A DNA stretch of 55,688 nt from the NCBI GenBank assembly GCA_934085975.1, contig CAKOHT010000011.1, positions 1-55,688 of the forward strand. Direction: 5' to 3'. Source of the stretch: an uncultured Cetobacterium sp. GTDB taxonomy: Bacteria; Fusobacteriota; Fusobacteriia; Fusobacteriales; Fusobacteriaceae. Both the position numbers and the translations under genes were made by a program. Below the pieces are notes generated by a model, which was given only the letters and a program-made list of their open reading frames with translations, made no database searches and had not been told where the DNA came from. Positions 53,341 through 55,688 of this stretch are shown in pieces; the first letter of the stretch is position 1, and each line of letters starts with the position of its first letter.

Positions 53341-54279
53341 TTATTTTAAATTTTCCTTAGCTCTTTCTAATAATTCTATTAGTTCATCATAGCTTTCTAT
53401 TTGATTTATAGCTCCCTTTAATGCTGCTCCATTTCTTATTCCTTTTAAATACCAACATAGATGCTTTCTAAGTTCAAATAAAAATTTTTTATTAGGGTTG
53501 TCCAATTTCCCTTGAAGTGTATGCCTAATTGCCATATCTAACCGCATTTCTGGTGTAACTTCTGTTCTAACTTCTCCAGTTTCAAACTTCTCTCTAATCT
53601 GTTTTATTAGCCATGGGTTCCCACATATACCTCTAGCTAACATTATCCCATCCACTCCCGAATATTTTACCTTTTCATAAGCATCTTCAGCTGTAAAAAT
53701 ATCTCCATTTCCTATAACTTCAATATTGACACTCTCTTTAACCTCTTTTATAAGGTCCCAGTTTGCAACTCCACTGTACATCTGTTCTCTTGTTCTTCCA
53801 TGGATTGTAATATGTTTACATCCTGCTTCTTCAGCTATTTTTCCCACTAATCTATGTTGCTTCAAGCCCTTATAACCAACTCGTGTTTTTAAAGAAAGGC
53901 TCACATCATCTGGTATAGCTTCTCTCACTTCACACAAAATTCTCTTTATTTGATCTGGTTCTTCTAGTAGAGCTGCCCCATAGCCATTTTTTATAATCTT
54001 ATTCACTGGACAACCCGCATTTACATCTATATGTTTTACACCTAATTTTTCCGTTATATATTTCGCACTATAAACCATCTTTTCTACATCTTTACCGAAT
54101 ATTTGAACTCCCTCTCCAGCTCTTATTCTTAAAATTTGATTTAAAGTTTTTTCATTTTCCATCTCTAAAGCATTTATACTAACCATCTCTGTAAACATTA
54201 AATCTGGTTTATATTCCTCCAAAATTCCTCTGAATGTATAATCTGTAACTCCCGCTAAAGGGGCAATATATATCTTCAT
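53341..54279 (-). CDS. dus: tRNA-dihydrouridine synthase
   Basis: FMN-dependent reduction of uridines in the tRNA D-loop. 'IAPLAGVTDYTFR', 'VDVNAGCPVNKIIKNGYGAALL'-type active site with Cys90, 'LSLKTRVGY', 'ITIHGRTREQMYSG' and 'VIGNGDIFTAEDA' are DUS motifs. 312 residues. First gene of the operon that continues with mutS, 14 nt downstream. Confidence 0.94.
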   Translation of the reverse strand: MKIYIAPLAGVTDYTFRGILEEYKPDLMFTEMVSINALEMENEKTLNQILRIRAGEGVQIFGKDVEKMVYSAKYITEKLGVKHIDVNAGCPVNKIIKNGYGAALLEEPDQIKRILCEVREAIPDDVSLSLKTRVGYKGLKQHRLVGKIAEEAGCKHITIHGRTREQMYSGVANWDLIKEVKESVNIEVIGNGDIFTAEDAYEKVKYSGVDGIMLARGICGNPWLIKQIREKFETGEVRTEVTPEMRLDMAIRHTLQGKLDNPNKKFLFELRKHLCWYLKGIRNGAALKGAINQIESYDELIELLERAKENLK

Positions 54280-54312
54280 TTTACCTCCAAAATTATACTT
54301 TGCTATCTAAAA

Positions 54313-54341
54313 ATTTTATCATATTTTCAAGGGTTTTTCAA
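54313..54341 (-). promoter_or_regulatory. promoter of the dus-mutS-lpt-alaS-sec operon
   Basis: TTGAAA (54336-54341) and TAAAAT (54313-54318) on the minus strand with a 17-nt spacer, 34 nt before the dus ATG and downstream of the hsdS terminator. Confidence 0.65.
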
Positions 54342-54389
54342 TGTTAAATCCCTAATCAAAGGTCTCATTCTCTTTCAAATTTCCAACAA

Positions 54390-54423
54390 ACAAAAATAAA
54401 GCTAACCAAAAAGTCAGCTTTAT
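54390..54423 (-). terminator. rho-independent terminator after hsdS
   Basis: AAAGCTGAC/GTTAGCTTT stem (one G-U pair) at 54398-54421, followed on the minus strand by ATTTTTG. It lies directly after the hsdS stop codon. Confidence 0.75.
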
Positions 54424-54427
54424 CTAT

Positions 54428-55543
54428 TTACTTTATATTTTTTGAATGTAAGTAACTTATCTCTATAGTATTCATATTGTTTTTTCGTGCCTCTATCTCT
54501 GCTGGTAATCCTGTTTTAATGTCATTTACAAGAGTATCAAATCTATCAAGGATATCCACAATACGTTGTTGCTCTTCAAGAGAGGGTAAAGGAATTTCTA
54601 ACTTATAAAATTTGTTATGGGGTAAATCAGGAACTGTACCTCCTGATGCAGTATGTAATAATTTTCTAAACATCACTTGACTATTTAAAAAATAATACAT
54701 ATACCTTTTATTAATTGTATTAAAACAATTTACTTTAAAGAAATTATTATGAAAGCATCCATGAACCCCAGTTATAATTTTTCCTGTACTCCCCGTACGA
54801 GTAACTAAGATATCATCTAGATTACAAATTACACTTTCATTAGGATTTTCAATATAGTACTTGTCTTCGTTATCGCCTTTAAGAAATTGAACTGTTATAT
54901 AAAAATACCTATTCTCTCCATTTTCTGTTTTTCTTTGATTTATTGGTATTTGTAATCCTTGATTAACAGTACAAACATCTTTTAATAAAACTCTTGGATA
55001 TTTTGAATCAAATAAAAGAGTTGTTTCAAAATATTCATACTGCTGTTTTCTCATTGTAAGCTCTGCTGTAAGCTCTGCTGTAAGCTCTGCAAAGGTATCT
55101 AAAATACGCACAATCTCCTCTTGTACTGGTAATGGAGGAATTGGAAAAGAAATTTTATTTAACACTCCTTGTGTCAAACTAGGTACACCACCAGCAGTAT
55201 TATATTGTTCAAGATGTTCTTTTTGGAGATAATAAAAAACAAATTTTGGAATTACAATATCTGTATATATTTCTGTATAAAAAATTGTATCAACTGTCCA
55301 AAACGGCTCTTCTACATAATACAATTTATCTATAGATCCTTTTCTAGGAATTAATACCGAAGGTTTATTAAAAACAAAAGTATCTATATATGCCATAATT
55401 CCTCCAGAACCATAAACTGGAATGTTCCCTTCTTTAAATTGTTTGTAGTCTTTTCCATTTTTTATTTTAAGAATATCTGATAATGTTTTATACTCTACCC
55501 CATCAGGGCATAGTTCATCTATTAGCTTCTCTAACCTACTCAT
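54428..55543 (-). CDS. hsdS: type I restriction-modification specificity subunit (HsdS)
   Basis: Gives sequence specificity to a type I methylase/restriction complex. Two target-recognition domains (about 15-135 and 185-330) are each followed by a conserved helix ('IPPLPVQEEIVRILDTF' and 'IPLPSLEEQQRIVDILDRF'). After the first helix, residues 152-163 are three AELT repeats, the spacer type known from EcoR124I/EcoDXXI that sets the gap between the two half-sites. ATG 55543 with GGAGG; 371 residues. Its neighbours are housekeeping genes, so the system marks the edge of an accessory insert continuing to the right. Confidence 0.93.
   Translation of the reverse strand: MSRLEKLIDELCPDGVEYKTLSDILKIKNGKDYKQFKEGNIPVYGSGGIMAYIDTFVFNKPSVLIPRKGSIDKLYYVEEPFWTVDTIFYTEIYTDIVIPKFVFYYLQKEHLEQYNTAGGVPSLTQGVLNKISFPIPPLPVQEEIVRILDTFAELTAELTAELTMRKQQYEYFETTLLFDSKYPRVLLKDVCTVNQGLQIPINQRKTENGENRYFYITVQFLKGDNEDKYYIENPNESVICNLDDILVTRTGSTGKIITGVHGCFHNNFFKVNCFNTINKRYMYYFLNSQVMFRKLLHTASGGTVPDLPHNKFYKLEIPLPSLEEQQRIVDILDRFDTLVNDIKTGLPAEIEARKNNMNTIEISYLHSKNIK
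55055..55090. repeat. three perfect 12-bp tandem repeats inside hsdS
   Basis: Unit TGTAAGCTCTGC on the plus strand, three identical copies, encoding AELT-AELT-AELT on the minus strand. In-frame changes in copy number by slippage would lengthen or shorten the central spacer and alter the recognised DNA sequence without inactivating the gene. Confidence 0.9.
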
Positions 55544-55544
55544 C

Positions 55545-55688
55545 TTAGACCTCCTCAGTGTTATATTCACTGTAACCCTCGTAGTAGTAACTAACATCTA
55601 TACCCTTCATAAATAGATTACGGTCATTGATTTCAGTAGTAAGAGCCTGTTTTAAAAGGTGTTTAATCTCAATATCTTTAACAACACT
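55545..55688 (-). CDS. C-terminal fragment of the gene upstream of hsdS (probably hsdM or another type I component)
   Basis: An open frame enters from the right edge and ends with TAA at 55545-55547, immediately before the hsdS ATG. The 47 visible residues (…INDRNLFMKGIDVSYYYEGYSEYNTEEV at the end, in part) show no domain I can name. The tight coupling to hsdS suggests a restriction-modification partner; this is by position only. Confidence 0.5.
   Translation of the reverse strand, partial: SVVKDIEIKHLLKQALTTEINDRNLFMKGIDVSYYYEGYSEYNTEEV

Noticed and set aside
1..55688. CRISPR arrays, tRNA genes, insertion sequences, prophage attachment sites
   Set aside because: None found by eye: no regularly spaced repeats, no cloverleaf with CCA-end pattern, no transposase or integrase genes.

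Overview
The window is AT-rich and codes for a Gram-negative (diderm), anaerobe-like bacterium. I infer Fusobacteriota, most likely a Fusobacterium or Cetobacterium relative. The reasons are: LPS export genes (lptB, lptF, lptG and a giant LptC/LptA-like protein) and kdsB sit beside Clostridia-style features, namely a fused purL-purQ, riboswitch-controlled operons and a TetR/TolC/RND cassette. The genus call is inference. Almost all genes lie on the minus strand, in the same direction as a 16S rRNA gene whose first bases are at the left edge; only a histidine phosphatase and an ftsZ-like gene are on the plus strand.

Layout from left to right. 1-210: 5' tip of a 16S gene, its leader and a near-consensus promoter. 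211-9172: one tightly packed minus-strand operon. A consensus promoter and a class-I c-di-GMP riboswitch with an intrinsic terminator precede, in transcription order, an HD-GYP phosphodiesterase with two periplasmic binding domains, an orphan peptide-binding protein, a two-domain pilin/adhesin-like protein, an outer-membrane usher, a MORN-like repeat protein and a PapD-like chaperone. It reads as a c-di-GMP sensing and turnover module wired to an alternative chaperone-usher surface structure. 9183-22930: guaB and the complete purine operon purE-K-L-C-F-M-N-H-D. Its leader holds a guanine riboswitch with a terminator, then a 33-codon upstream ORF whose stop codon lies in the loop of a second, very strong terminator.

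22940-29107: tetR-tolC-adaptor-RND efflux operon with two palindromic operators over the promoter. 29122-31421: kdsB and a SpoIID-family lipoprotein whose two halves are in swapped order (apparent circular permutation). 31512-33161: histidine phosphatase and a tailless, divergent FtsZ. 33198-41883: alr, rlmI-like, cvpA-like, lptF, lptG, M16 peptidase, dut, rodA, rluD-like. 41943-54341: dus, mutS, the 918-residue LptC/LptA-like bridge, lptB, alaS, ruvX, secD, secF. 54398-55688: a type I restriction specificity gene with AELT repeats and the tail of an upstream gene.

The most interesting items are the c-di-GMP riboswitch/HD-GYP/usher operon, the two-stage purine leader with the terminator-embedded ORF, the permuted SpoIID protein, the tailless FtsZ and the multi-repeat Lpt bridge.
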